NCBI RefSeq assembly: GCF_040436345.1
Contig: NC_133223.1
Location: 25,670,410-25,734,409 of the forward strand
DNA from: Pagrus major
Lineage: Eukaryota; Chordata; Actinopteri; Spariformes; Sparidae
Direction of reading: 5' to 3'
DNA length: 64,000 nt
Below the pieces are notes generated by a model. That model saw only the letters and a list, made by a program, of their open reading frames with translations, was not told the DNA's origin and did not search any database. A program made the translations under genes and the position numbers. Shown here piece by piece: positions 51,501 through 60,376 of this stretch (positions are counted from its first letter, which is position 1; the number at the start of each line of letters is the position of its first letter).

Positions 51501-54500
51501 AAATGGTCTCGATTCATGTAAAGGGGGTGACAAACTGACAACGCTTACATCTTTGAGGGGGTCCCCACGTGCCATCTGCTCCTGAAGCTCTTTCTGCAGT
51601 TCTTTGCGAGCACCGATGGACTGCTGGTTTCTGGCAAAGTCCGAAATCTCCTTGAGCCCCGCGTCTGTGAAGTACTTCGAGAAGTGCTCACAACTGCGCT
51701 TGTTGGCAGGGAACAGCTCCTGAAAAAGCACAGTCAAATATTGAAGCAGACTCTTTCGGCCAGACAAGCTTTCATCGGCCATTAAGAAGCCTCTGTTTAT
51801 AAACTGCCTGCGGATCAGATGCCACAATAACTTGGAGCTAAATCCGGGCATGGAACTACACTTATTTTCATCAAACAATGTCATTTAGAGTGCACAGTGA
51901 GGCTGTTGACCCTTAGCGCATCTTAGCCTTGTAAAGACATTGCATTTGAGCTGTCATTCTCACCATGAGCCTGTTGTCCATGCCAACCTTTCGGAGACTG
52001 GTGGCAACAGAGCTGATGTCCTTTTCAGAAAGCCAGGATTTGAAGAGTTTTACCGCAAAGCATGCCGAAACACCTGAACAAATGCATAGAGACGTGTCAG
52101 CTGTTGCTAACAGACCTGCCAGGATAAAGCTGGGCCTGAGTAATACATTTGTAAACAACTCCTTAGGATGCAATTAGACAGGTTTGAAAGAGGACAATGC
52201 CTAAAAAAACAATGCAGCAGTCGACTAAATTAGTTTGGATCGTAGGTGTATTAAATTTGCATCTGCCCCTTAAAAAACTACGATAATTATTTAAGTGAGC
52301 ATCAGTTTAGTGACATGGTTTGCAAATTTGAAAAGAGAACAGCTGTCTTACATCTGTCGGGAGGGTTTAAGGGTCCTGTTAGATTAAGTCAAATGGCACC
52401 ATTGGGCTGAAGCCGTCCATCAGTCACAGTTTTTGTGTCCCATTTCTGGCTGTCAGCGCCAGGTTGAAGCAGAGCAAAGCTCACCAGAACTGTCACCTGC
52501 ATCTTTTCTTTAGACATTGTCAATTCACAATCCAAGTATGTATTGAAAACACATTCACAGAAACGTCTTTGTCTCTCCACAATGCTGACTCACAGAAATG
52601 GTATACGTAACTCTTTGTGCTGGGTGATTTTGGGCAAAGCATGAAAGCATTTTACCTCTGACACAGAGGTTATGTGCCAACTCATGTCTGTTTGTTTGAT
52701 TGATTGATGGTGGGCGGTTGATTTATCAGCAGGATTACACAAACACTAATGAGAGAATTCCACGAAACTCGGATGGACGATGGGTCTCGGCCCAGAATAG
52801 ACCCCATTAACTTCTGGTAAGGATCTGGATAAAGGGGATGGATCCAGGAAATTTTTTTTCGCTCACAGTCTTTCACATTTCAAGATAAAGTGTTTTTCTG
52901 ACATTTTCGCCACTTTCTCAGGGAATAATGTACGACTCTTAATGAGAAAATTAGGCATATTTAGTTGGCTGGTATCTATGAGTGAGTACAAAAAGGGACT
53001 GTTGGGGCGTGGTGGAGGTATGCGCTTTACTTACTTAGTTACTCTACTTAGATGTTTAGGAACAATTTCTCTGTCACACAATGCATCCACCAGAAAGAAA
53101 TGGCAAGTTTATTTTTTTTTTTATGTAAAAGGGTCCCATTCAGTAAATATCTTTACCTATAGCTCTATGTACATCTTTATCTCATAATTCTTGGTTCACC
53201 ATTTTCAGGGATCAAAAAGTTGTTCAATACATTTTAGTTGATTGCATTTAGGTAATAAACATCAGTGTTTGTTAGCAGATTGATAGGGTTAGTATTCATA
53301 CCAAAATTGGCCGCAAAAATTCAGCATTGGTTGGACTAAAGTTTGATCAGTTACATTCTGTTGGCACTACCTCTTTGACTCTTTGAGTGTAACTGGCTGT
53401 GTCACGTCATGTCTGTCTATGGAATAAAGTTGTGTGCATGTGTGACTGCCAAATGACATTAACAACAATGGTTTATAAAATATTTCCCCAAAAATTTAGC
53501 TTGTGTAGTCAGTAGGTCCAAATGCTTTAGTTACTGGAATTGCGAATGGTAATGCTTACAATACCAATGTTTCAGAAAAGATACAATAATGCAAGCACTT
53601 GTGTTGATTTTGAGGTAAGCAGTTAACAAGAGCAAAACAAACAGCCATAAGAAAAACAAACAAAACACAAAAGCCATTATGGATGCACAGCATGGCTAAT
53701 TTAGTCTGCAAGTGGCATCATTAGTCAACACTCATATTTACCATTTATCAACTCACATGGAAGAGAAAAACACTTAATTGAATGATTAGAATATTCTGAG
53801 TGTTAGACAGCATTTTATGCATCTATTGCATCATCTGATGCATCTTTTTCAGATGCCTCTAATATCAAACATGGCTGTAGAAATCTGCTTTCCCTTTATA
53901 TAAACAACTCAGAGACAGAAATTGGTTTGTTTCATTGCACAGTCTGCATTAGATTTGGGATGGGAAATTGTGGGCTCTCCAGTTGGCTGCTTTTTAAACA
54001 ATACAGTAAACAACAATTTCACGTAGTTGGGGATTGATTATTAATTGTTCGGACAATGATTAGAAAACCATCAAAAAAAATATGCTACACATTTTAAAAA
54101 GAAACAATCACAGGTACTTAAGAGGTAAAGAAAATATTTTGTTTAAAAACAACTGGTTTATACTGTTTTCAAGATGAGTTTGCAGGTAAGAGATGATTCT
54201 TCTCCTTTTTTCAGATCTAATTATTTCTTCTCAGTACAACTACTTCTACCTGCGGACCTGATCTGCAAAACAACAAAAAACACAACCAGGCAAGCCCACG
54301 AGGCAGAGAGGTACGTACCTTCTTTGACTAGGTTCTCATTGAAGAGGCTGCTGAGAATGGATGCAGAGAGATTGCCGTTGGCCAGCAGAATCCCTGTTAG
54401 CATGGCCAGCTTGTTGCGCTCAGACTCTGTGAAGCCCTTGAGAAACAGCAGCAGCTGCCAAAGAGCAAACACAGAAATTCAGTTCCATATGCTGAAATTT

Positions 54501-56379
54501 TTGAAAATTTTAGTTGGAATAAAATGGACATTAATTTAGAAGCTTTACTATTGTGGTACTGTGTGTTCCTGTAAAGACACTTTAAGACACACCTTTTTAA
54601 TCTCCTCCTCAAACCCTTTCTCCAAGTATTTGTAGCGCCTGATGAGCTTGTTAAAGACCTAAAAAGGAAACACCAAACATGTTGTACCATCTGAAAAAAT
54701 AGATTCATGACTTCCATGTGATAACAGTGAAAACAAAGCAGAACTTAATGGTATTCACCTGTGCATATGCCTGCATGGTCTCCATGTCCTCTTGCGCTTT
54801 GAAGAGACAGAACTCGGTGGGTGTCACGTCATCTGACAGCGTCCCTCCTGGGGCTGCAAAGAAACATAATTCCTTAATTTTGTTGCCTTATGCTTCATAC
54901 ATCCAGTGAGTTGTTTCACTTTATATGATTAAGTGTCTATACTTGCATTGAACTAACAACGAATAAACTATTCCAGGGTACTATTAGTGTGATGACACAG
55001 CTGTACAAGGGACTGACTTCATCACCATCAAACTGATAATTAAATAACAAAAAAGTCCTTCTTAGGGCATAATTGCTACTTTTTAGAATATTTAAAAGAG
55101 GTCATATTATGCTTTTTGCCTTTCCTTTACTGTGTTATGAAGCATTTTTGTGCATGTAAAAGGTCTGCAAAGGGAAAAAGCCCAAAGTCCACGCCAAAGG
55201 AAGTTACTCTCTCCCACAGAAAACACTGCTCCTGCACTACCTGAAACGCCTGGTTTGGAGTCGAGCCTTTACTTTCGTAACTTATGTGCGTCATTATGTA
55301 ACAGCCATTTTATAAATGTATATATATATTTATTATAAAATATATATGGCTGTACCACAGCCATGGTTACCAGCAGTAGCTGCGTTATTTTCAATCACAC
55401 TACCTTATTGGCATGACCCGCCCTACCCGCACTACATCCTGCCCGTTAAGTAATGAGCATGTACAACGCTCATCAAAGATTGAACAGAGGCGAGATGTCT
55501 CACTCTATAACTAAAACGGAGCGTCAAAACAGTGTGTAAAGGGGTGCTGCAGCAATGCACCATATGAGAAAGATTATGTGTTTTTTGAAAATTAAAGTAA
55601 GTAAACCTATTCTACTGGGACCCCCAAATAAAAGAATGAACCTGAAAATTAGCATTATATGACCTCTTTAATGTAAAGGCACAACACATATGAAGAGCCC
55701 TGCCTCTTACCCAGCATTCCACCGGCCACCAGGATGTCGAATAGTGTCTCAGCATAGCGGCGGTAGTCAAGCTTGGCACCAGAGGCATCAAGGAATTTTG
55801 CAACAGCTTCCAAATCAGTGCCAGTTTGATTCAGACCTTGTATGATGCTTTCCTGAAACTGGGAAGGGTCAAACCTCTCCTTTTCATCTGTTGAAAAGAC
55901 AGATATTTACCAGAGTTTATCAATGCCAATAACGTACGACCTTATTCTAAGACATATCCAAACCCATACACGGGTCATGAAAATTTGTAGATCATCATAT
56001 TCTCTTCCTTGAAAAGGCATTTCAGTTAAGGTCACTGACATCCTTTAATTACATGTATTTGCCACTCAACAGTTTGGACCCAGACACATCTTTTTAGCAT
56101 TTTTAATACTGAATATCTTATCAGTGAACATACAGGTGTGATCGTCACTGATCAAACCTTACAACCGTGTTCCTGTGTCCGCGATTGTAAGCAGGTAAGG
56201 ACCTGGATAGAAAGGTCAGTACTATGAAAAGCTGGAAGACAATCAAGCAGGTGTTCTTCATGGAACCTGATGGAGAAAAATAACCAAGAAACACTGCTGC
56301 CTTCAAGTTTGTCACCTCTTTTTCGGGTTTTGAAACGCTGGCCTGTTAGCGTAGGCTTCTGCTGCCTTTGATTACTCAT
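48486..56379 (-). CDS. bzw1: bzw1, eIF5-mimic protein 2 (complete, 11 coding exons)
   Basis: BZW1 (5MP2) is a cytosolic translation regulator. It mimics the C-terminal domain of eIF5, binds eIF2 and eIF3, competes with eIF5 and so raises the stringency of start-codon choice. The coding parts are 56379-56316, 55887-55711, 54853-54759, 54658-54593, 54454-54319, 52073-51964, 51719-51549, 50904-50758, 50400-50262, 50019-49897 and 48517-48486. They sum to 1,260 nt, or 419 residues plus stop. Every intron is GT-AG and every phase joins. The N-terminal half is a HEAT/MIF4G-like helical region. The W2 (eIF5C) domain covers roughly residues 247-414, with tryptophans at 297, 306, 380 and 403, and an acidic tail ends the protein. 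Sequence in exons 3 and 4, including the GGMLAPGG stretch, favours BZW1 over BZW2. Teleosts keep bzw1a and bzw1b, and I cannot say which this is. The bZIP name is historical; I see no genuine basic leucine zipper. Confidence 0.97.
48935..49414 (+). mobile_element. Non-autonomous DNA transposon family M1 in bzw1 intron 11
   Basis: The left end reads AGGGACAGTTCACCCCCAAA, and the right end is GGGGTAAACTTTCCCTTTTAA, which is complementary to it. Inner blocks also pair: TCTTACCTGTACTGC on the left with AGCACGACAGGTAA on the right. This is the more complete of the two M1 copies here. It lies in the 1.4-kb intron before the last bzw1 exon. Confidence 0.7.
49411..49803 (+). mobile_element. Second TTAA-type element abutting M1 in bzw1 intron 11
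   Basis: Starts TTAAAGAAACAGTTCAGCCA, a left end I recognise from teleost elements, at the TTAA that ends the M1 copy. The body contains GGACTACACAATACAAACCC and CCATCAGCATGG near 49,800, where the family's right half normally begins, but the usual AACTGTTCCTTTAA end is absent, so it is truncated. It ends about 90 bp from exon 11. Confidence 0.6.
49897..50019 (-). CDS. bzw1: bzw1 exon 11 (residues 369-410, W2 domain end)
   Basis: This 123-nt exon encodes [20 protein letters not shown] and then [10 protein letters not shown], with W380 and W403. The acceptor is unusual: a run of 19 T on the coding strand followed directly by AAAG. The donor is GTAAAC. Confidence 0.96.
50262..50400 (-). CDS. 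bzw1: bzw1 exon 10 (residues 323-369, W2 domain)
   Basis: This 139-nt exon starts [13 protein letters not shown]. It contains the family signature [20 protein letters not shown] and ends one base into codon 369 at donor GTAGAT. Confidence 0.96.
50758..50904 (-). CDS. bzw1: bzw1 exon 9 (residues 274-322, W2 domain)
   Basis: This 147-nt, phase-0 exon encodes [10 protein letters not shown], then W297 and W306 within [19 protein letters not shown]. It belongs to the core of the W2 helical domain, which contacts eIF2 beta and eIF3 in the family. Confidence 0.96.
51077..51400 (+). mobile_element. Common teleost MITE in bzw1 intron 8
   Basis: TTGTCGACTAATCTGTTGAT, TTGTTTGGTCTATAAAATGT, TTCAGTTTACTGTCTCAGAG and GCAATTAATTTAATAC occur in the order of a repeat I know from many fish genomes. 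Non-coding, between exons 8 and 9. Confidence 0.65.
51549..51719 (-). CDS. bzw1: bzw1 exon 8 (residues 217-273, W2 domain begins)
   Basis: This 171-nt, phase-0 exon starts [20 protein letters not shown] and ends MARGDPLKD at donor GTAAGC. The W2/eIF5C domain begins within it, near residue 247. Confidence 0.96.
51964..52073 (-). CDS. bzw1: bzw1 exon 7 (residues 180-216)
   Basis: This 110-nt exon completes G180 and reads [18 protein letters not shown], ending DNRLM at donor GTGAGA. It follows intron 6 in coding order, the longest intron of the gene (52,074-54,318), which holds a dispersed repeat. Confidence 0.96.
52683..53020 (+). repeat. Interspersed repeat family R3, copy 2, in bzw1 intron 6
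   Basis: Same block order as the copy at 28,345, then TTCACATTTCAAGATAAAGT, ATGAGAAAATTAGGCAT and GGCTGGTATCTATGAGTGAG. It lies between bzw1 exons 6 and 7. Confidence 0.7.
53021..54318. other. Rest of bzw1 intron 6
   Basis: AT-rich intronic DNA between exons 6 and 7. I see no embedded gene or snoRNA-like boxes that I can support. Confidence 0.6.
54319..54454 (-). CDS. bzw1: bzw1 exon 6 (residues 135-180)
   Basis: This 136-nt exon opens with [19 protein letters not shown] and ends ENLVKE plus one base, at donor GTACGT. It is part of the N-terminal helical repeat region. Confidence 0.96.
54593..54658 (-). CDS. bzw1: bzw1 exon 5 (residues 113-134)
   Basis: This 66-nt, phase-0 exon encodes [20 protein letters not shown] followed by two lysines, nearly invariant across the family. 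The acceptor is TTTTAG and the donor GTGTGT. Confidence 0.96.
54759..54853 (-). CDS. bzw1: bzw1 exon 4 (residues 81-112)
   Basis: This 95-nt exon lies between acceptor TTGCAG and donor GTGAAT. It completes A81 and encodes PGGTLSDDV and then [13 protein letters not shown]. The stretch between them is the most divergent part of the family and shares its layout with BZW1 rather than with the longer BZW2 version. Confidence 0.95.
55092..55671 (+). mobile_element. TTAA-flanked MITE family M2 in bzw1 intron 3
   Basis: Terminal repeats are TTAAAAGAGGTCATATTATG and ATTATATGACCTCTTTAA, bordered by TTAA on both sides. It is 580 bp with no coding capacity. It sits between bzw1 exons 3 and 4, about 40 bp from the exon 3 donor. 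Confidence 0.8.
55711..55887 (-). CDS. bzw1: bzw1 exon 3 (residues 22-80)
   Basis: This 177-nt exon follows acceptor CAACAG and ends at donor GTAAGA. It completes residue D22 and carries [18 protein letters not shown] and [20 protein letters not shown], typical of BZW1. It ends one base into codon 81. Confidence 0.96.
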
Positions 56380-56389
56380 AAAAGACACT
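56316..56389 (-). CDS. bzw1: bzw1 exon 2 (start codon, residues 1-21)
   Basis: The acceptor TTCCAG lies at 56395-56390, and the start codon at 56379-56377 follows ten untranslated bases. The exon encodes [20 protein letters not shown] plus one more residue, the conserved N-terminus of the family. It ends in phase 1 at a GTGACA donor. The start is chosen because it matches the family N-terminus and is the first AUG of the predicted mRNA. Confidence 0.95.
56374..56384 (-). promoter_or_regulatory. Weak translation-initiation context of bzw1
   Basis: The start codon reads CTTTTATGAGT, with T at -3 and A at +4, so neither key Kozak position (purine at -3, G at +4) is met. Published work on BZW1 and BZW2 describes conserved poor start contexts used for negative autoregulation: more protein raises stringency and so reduces its own synthesis. 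The poor context is read directly here; autoregulation in this species is inferred. Confidence 0.7.
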
Positions 56390-57081
56390 CTGGAAGAAAG
56401 GGGAAAGGGAAATAAGATCAGCATTAGGACATATGTATAATAAAAATACATTTCTACACCTATTCATCTATGATACATTGAAAAAAGGACAATTGTTAGA
56501 CCAAGCAAATGGCTGGAAACTGCAATTCCAGCCATCACCTATTGCAAGTTTATTTACCTGAAGACAAAGTGCGACACATTATAAGATGAGGGCCTTTTGA
56601 TTAATTTGCATTAATCAATTGTAATTGAAATAGACACGGAAACAACACTGTAGCTGGCACAATGGATATAATGCTATGCAACGGTGCAGTACACACTCAT
56701 GCAGTGCAAGGTACAACAAGCCAGACATTAGCCACATCCCTTACTTCTTTGCTACAACTCGTTTCCCTTCTGGTGGTCACTGTCACGATGTAAATCTATC
56801 AAACAACATGACATTCGTTAACTCTGACTAAACACATTTTTTAAAATACTGGCAAATCATGACATGAGCGTTGATTTGTTTATATATATATATATTTTAA
56901 AGCCAGACAAGAGACAACCTGCACGTCTGACTACACCGGCTAACGGTCATGTTAGCTAACTACAGCTAGCTTCGGCATCCTTTTTTTCCCTGACGCAGTG
57001 CATCAATGCGTTTAAATATGTGACCTTAGCTCGATCACATTACAACTATAGCAAAAAAAAAATGAATAAAAAGCAACTCAC

Positions 57082-57169
57082 CGAAATCCTCTTTATGAGC
57101 AAAAACAGTCCGAAAAATAAAAACTAATATCACTGGATATCAACACTATCAGTTCCAGGGAAGAGGAAA
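57082..57169 (-). other. bzw1: bzw1 exon 1, 5' untranslated (approximate 5' end)
   Basis: The 3' border is a strong donor, G|GTGAGT, at 57082/57081. It would join to the acceptor just above the start codon in exon 2. The predicted leader has no upstream AUG. The 5' end is inferred from a 13-base pyrimidine run on the minus strand (57169-57157), which sits directly downstream of an NRF1-type site. The exact transcription start cannot be read from sequence. Confidence 0.6.
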
Positions 57170-57240
57170 TTGTTAGCGCGCATGCGCAGTAAGACGGGAT
57201 TTAACTGGGTCATTACATTTACGTGGGGAGAGTCCAGTTC
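57150..57240 (-). promoter_or_regulatory. bzw1 core promoter with NRF1 palindrome
   Basis: Positions 57177-57188 read CGCGCATGCGCA, a full match to the NRF1 consensus YGCGCAYGCGCR. NRF1 commonly drives TATA-less housekeeping promoters. The site lies about 10-20 bp upstream of a pyrimidine tract that could hold the start site and that resembles a 5' TOP motif (CCTCTTCCCT). I see no TATA box. The palindrome would also work in the plus direction, so a divergent transcript is possible but not shown. Confidence 0.6.
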
Positions 57241-57891
57241 ACTAACTGTAACAAAATGGAGAAAAACACGTCCGAGTGATAAAACTGTGGCAACATTACA
57301 AGCGAATGTACACTTTGGTGCAACCTAGTAGTAGTTACTCACTGCTTAGGATGCAAAATGGAGTAATATAACGACAGCGTTTGTACATGAACCCCCTTTG
57401 GACGGGTAGAAGTCATTGTCTTTGGTTAACGGGTAAACGAACAGTACAAATGTTCCTCAACTCCCCCAAAATCTGGATCAGGACCTTTTTTCTAAACTTC
57501 TCTTTTAACACCACAAACTGCTCCAGGGTTAGTGTAATTACACGACGGGTCACCGTGCCGGTGCTATCTAGCATTAAGACACAGGAGGGGGGTGTTGTGC
57601 TGTCGGGTGGCTGCAGTATCCGTCCATGGGATGAAGGGAAAACTTTAATGTTGCGTTAAAATCAACCTCGGAAATCTTAGTTCTCATTCCAGGAACGTCT
57701 TTAAAACCAAATCAAATAATTTGTCTGAGCCAAAAAATTATATGGATTTACATTTGCTAACACTGGTTTAAAATACATGGCTGTGCCATAAGTTATGTAT
57801 CCGTTATTAATTATTCATCAATCCATTTTGCAAAAAGTCTTTCTCATGTATTAGAAAAAATACACTTTGTCTATGGAAGATTGTGTTTAGG
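57241..57891. other. Region upstream of bzw1, no gene seen
   Basis: A 92-residue plus frame at 57,381-57,659 starts about 190 bp from the bzw1 promoter but has no recognisable domain. Possible upstream regulatory DNA only. Confidence 0.5.
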
Positions 57892-57985
57892 CAGTGATGG
57901 AATGTAACTGGGTACATTTACTCAAGTACTGTACTTAAGTACAATTTTTAGGTACTCTAAAATGTCCATTTTCTGCTACTTAATA
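57892..57985 (+). mobile_element. hAT-like MITE fragment
   Basis: CAGTGATGGAATGTAACTGG followed by ACTCAAGTACTGTACTTAAG matches the left end of a very common teleost repeat with Tol2-like termini. Only about 95 bp remain. Confidence 0.65.
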
Positions 57986-58264
57986 TTTATTTTTTCTATA
58001 ACTGAATAAACAAGCTCATAGGAAAATAGAACTATGTTTGAAGCTAGAAAGGTGGCGAATAAGGAATTATAAAATATGTCTTTTCAGTACTTTTTTACAA
58101 CACTGGGGTTGGGCATGAGATTTAAAATATTTAGTTTGGCTTGCTTGAATGCCTAGATTATTATCAGATTTGATGAATGTTTGTTAAAAAAAAAAAAAAA
58201 AAAAAGTTGGTTATGGAAGGTGTTGCATTTCCTCATAATCACAGCTGGGGATTCGTGACTAGTG

Positions 58265-58530
58265 CTCCATGTGGACAAAAAAAATACATAAATTCATTTT
58301 TTCCCGACAACACGTGAAGGCATCACAGCCCCACCTCCTCCCCCTGGCGCTGGAGGTGATTAGGGGACGCTGGACTCGCCCAGAGACGCCGCTCCAGCCA
58401 CTCCCTGCGCCCGGCGGACCCTGCACTCTCCAAGTCCATCCAGAAGCTCCATTCAAAAAGTGCCGAGATCCGGATGAGAGCCACGTTCAGCCTCATCCAG
58501 CGCAGCAGACTCAACTCCCAGGCAGCGGGG
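58265..58530 (+). promoter_or_regulatory. GC-rich stretch, possible promoter and untranslated first exon
   Basis: In an AT-rich setting, about 58,320-58,530 is clearly GC- and CpG-richer. It contains a CACGTG E-box near 58,311 and ends in a good donor, GCGGG|GTAAGG, at about 58,528. It could be the 5' end of a plus-strand gene continuing beyond the window. The frames through it show no family I know, so I call it untranslated. A divergent arrangement with bzw1, about 1.1 kb away, is possible. Confidence 0.3.
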
Positions 58531-60000
58531 TAAGGGCTTCAGGAGCCACTCCACACTTTGGAGAAGCACCTCTGGGATCCTACTTTTTTGTCCGCAGAGT
58601 GGATTTTTAAGGACGAGAGGGAGCAACTTCTGCGGAGATAAAGAGGCAAGTTTGGCATCTTCTGTTACTTGGCTCGGTGCTGGAAAACAACTGCGAGTCC
58701 TTTGTGTTCGTTTGTGTTACACTGTTGCTGCAACTTCTCTGAAAAAGTTGACTTTTGGATAGTCTTGTAGTCCGTCTGCTTCCCAACTCATTCATTCCTG
58801 CTCTCTTCCTGCAGAAGGGGGTTGGGATTTAGATTTTTTTTGTGTGTGTGTTTATCTTTCTTGTTTCTTTGTGAATGAATTGCAAACCGATCGGAGGATA
58901 AAACTTGTAAGACGGAGTTTGTCCGAGTGCAGTTTTTCCCCTCTGGTTTCCTCTTGTCTTCAATCCAAACCGAGGCTCATTTAGCGATGTTAATGAAAAG
59001 TGTGGTCGCTAATTGCCTACATCTGCCGGTTAGAGCACCATCTTTGTAATTCAAAGGCAGGGAGGACAAGCAGATGTGTCAAATCTCAGCACTCATTCAA
59101 AGTTTTGTAAGAGAAGTATCCCATCGCCACACAAGTGAGCTTAAAGCTGCCTGTGAAATGGAGGGCTAAATGAAAACCTCCACCTCTGACCTCCACTTTC
59201 ATTCAAAGCATCTTTATTCCATTTAAAACCACATCCTTTTACATTATGTCGACTGTAATCTATGGATCTGTGGCAAACAGATAAAAGATCAATGTCAGGC
59301 TTTTGAAGGCGGATGAACCGACTGAAGGTGGGTTTACCCTCCAGTACGCCCCAGGTTTTAAGAGATCTCAGTGCTGCTGACTGGAATAAATTACTGCTCA
59401 GCATGGGCTGCATGAATAAAACTATTCACCTCTGAGTAACATCCCCAAAAAAAGTTCCCTGCTTGTCAGAGTTGACCTGCTTCCTCTCTGCTGGGATCTC
59501 CCCCACCCCCCACCCCCCCAGCCAGAGGCATCCAGCCTGAGAGTTATAAAATCAAACAAGGAGAGGAGAGACGTAGATGGAGGAAAAAGTGACAACACGC
59601 TGCAATATTAAAACACACCGTTGTTGCATTAGAGTAAAAATAGACTGAATCGCTGCACGGTGCGCTGCTGTAAAATCACACTGGAGTGCCATAGAAACTG
59701 TACTGTGCGTGTTCTTTTAGAAGTGAGTTTTAAAGCATGTACTACTTTACTTTCTTACCCTGACTTTAACTCTTTTGCATGAATCATTTTAGTCTAAACT
59801 ATAAGTATTTTAATTCATTCACAGGATCAGACGTATGGTTTTCCCGACCGTTCTGAGGCTTAGTTCCCAGATCTGATGGTTGTAGATGCCATTCGACGTC
59901 TTCATCAAGTTTTATCATAATGCTTTTTTGTGTCTTGGTTATCTATTATTTGCTCTGCCTTTTTCAATTTTTTTTAGAATGGCATTCAGTCGTAGAGTGC
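58531..60000. other. Non-coding stretch after the GC-rich island
   Basis: It could be the start of a first intron if the donor at about 58,528 is real. No exon recognised. Confidence 0.45.
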
Positions 60001-60376
60001 ATACCTCTGCCAAGGCCCAAAAGTCCAGTTTAATTCAATCAAGACTATACCAATATCATAATAAAACATGTTTTAATCTGCTAGATCCGGATTCTTATTT
60101 GGATCAGCATCCAATTGTACTCACTAATAGATACCAGACACTTAAATATGCGAATTTTTTGACAAGACCCACGCATAACTCAATGTTAAAGAAGGTGAGT
60201 GAGTCAAGAGAGGCTATCCAGATCCCTGCCAAAAGTTAAAGGGGTCTATTCTGGGCCACGGCCCATCCTCCATCCAAGATTTGTGGAAATCCGTTCAGTA
60301 GTTTTTGTGTAATCCTGCCTACAAACCAACAAACAAGTGGACACAGGCGAAAACATAATCTCCCTGGCAGAAGGTA
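60001..60376 (-). repeat. Interspersed repeat family R3, copy 3 (most complete, reverse)
   Basis: Both borders show the same inverted motif: ACCTCTGCCAAGG at 60003-60015 and CCCTGGCAGAAGGT at 60362-60375. The inside contains GGTCTATTCTGGGCCACGGC and TTTTTGTGTAATCCTGCC. This copy shows that the family has short terminal inverted repeats. The 117-residue frame ending here is not a gene. Confidence 0.7.

Noticed and set aside
57381..57659. 92-residue frame next to the bzw1 promoter, possible divergent gene
   Set aside because: No domain, no good start context and no splice or polyadenylation support.
58269..58610. 113-residue proline-rich frame in the GC-rich island
   Set aside because: GC-rich untranslated DNA gives long frames by chance; both strands are open here and neither matches a family.
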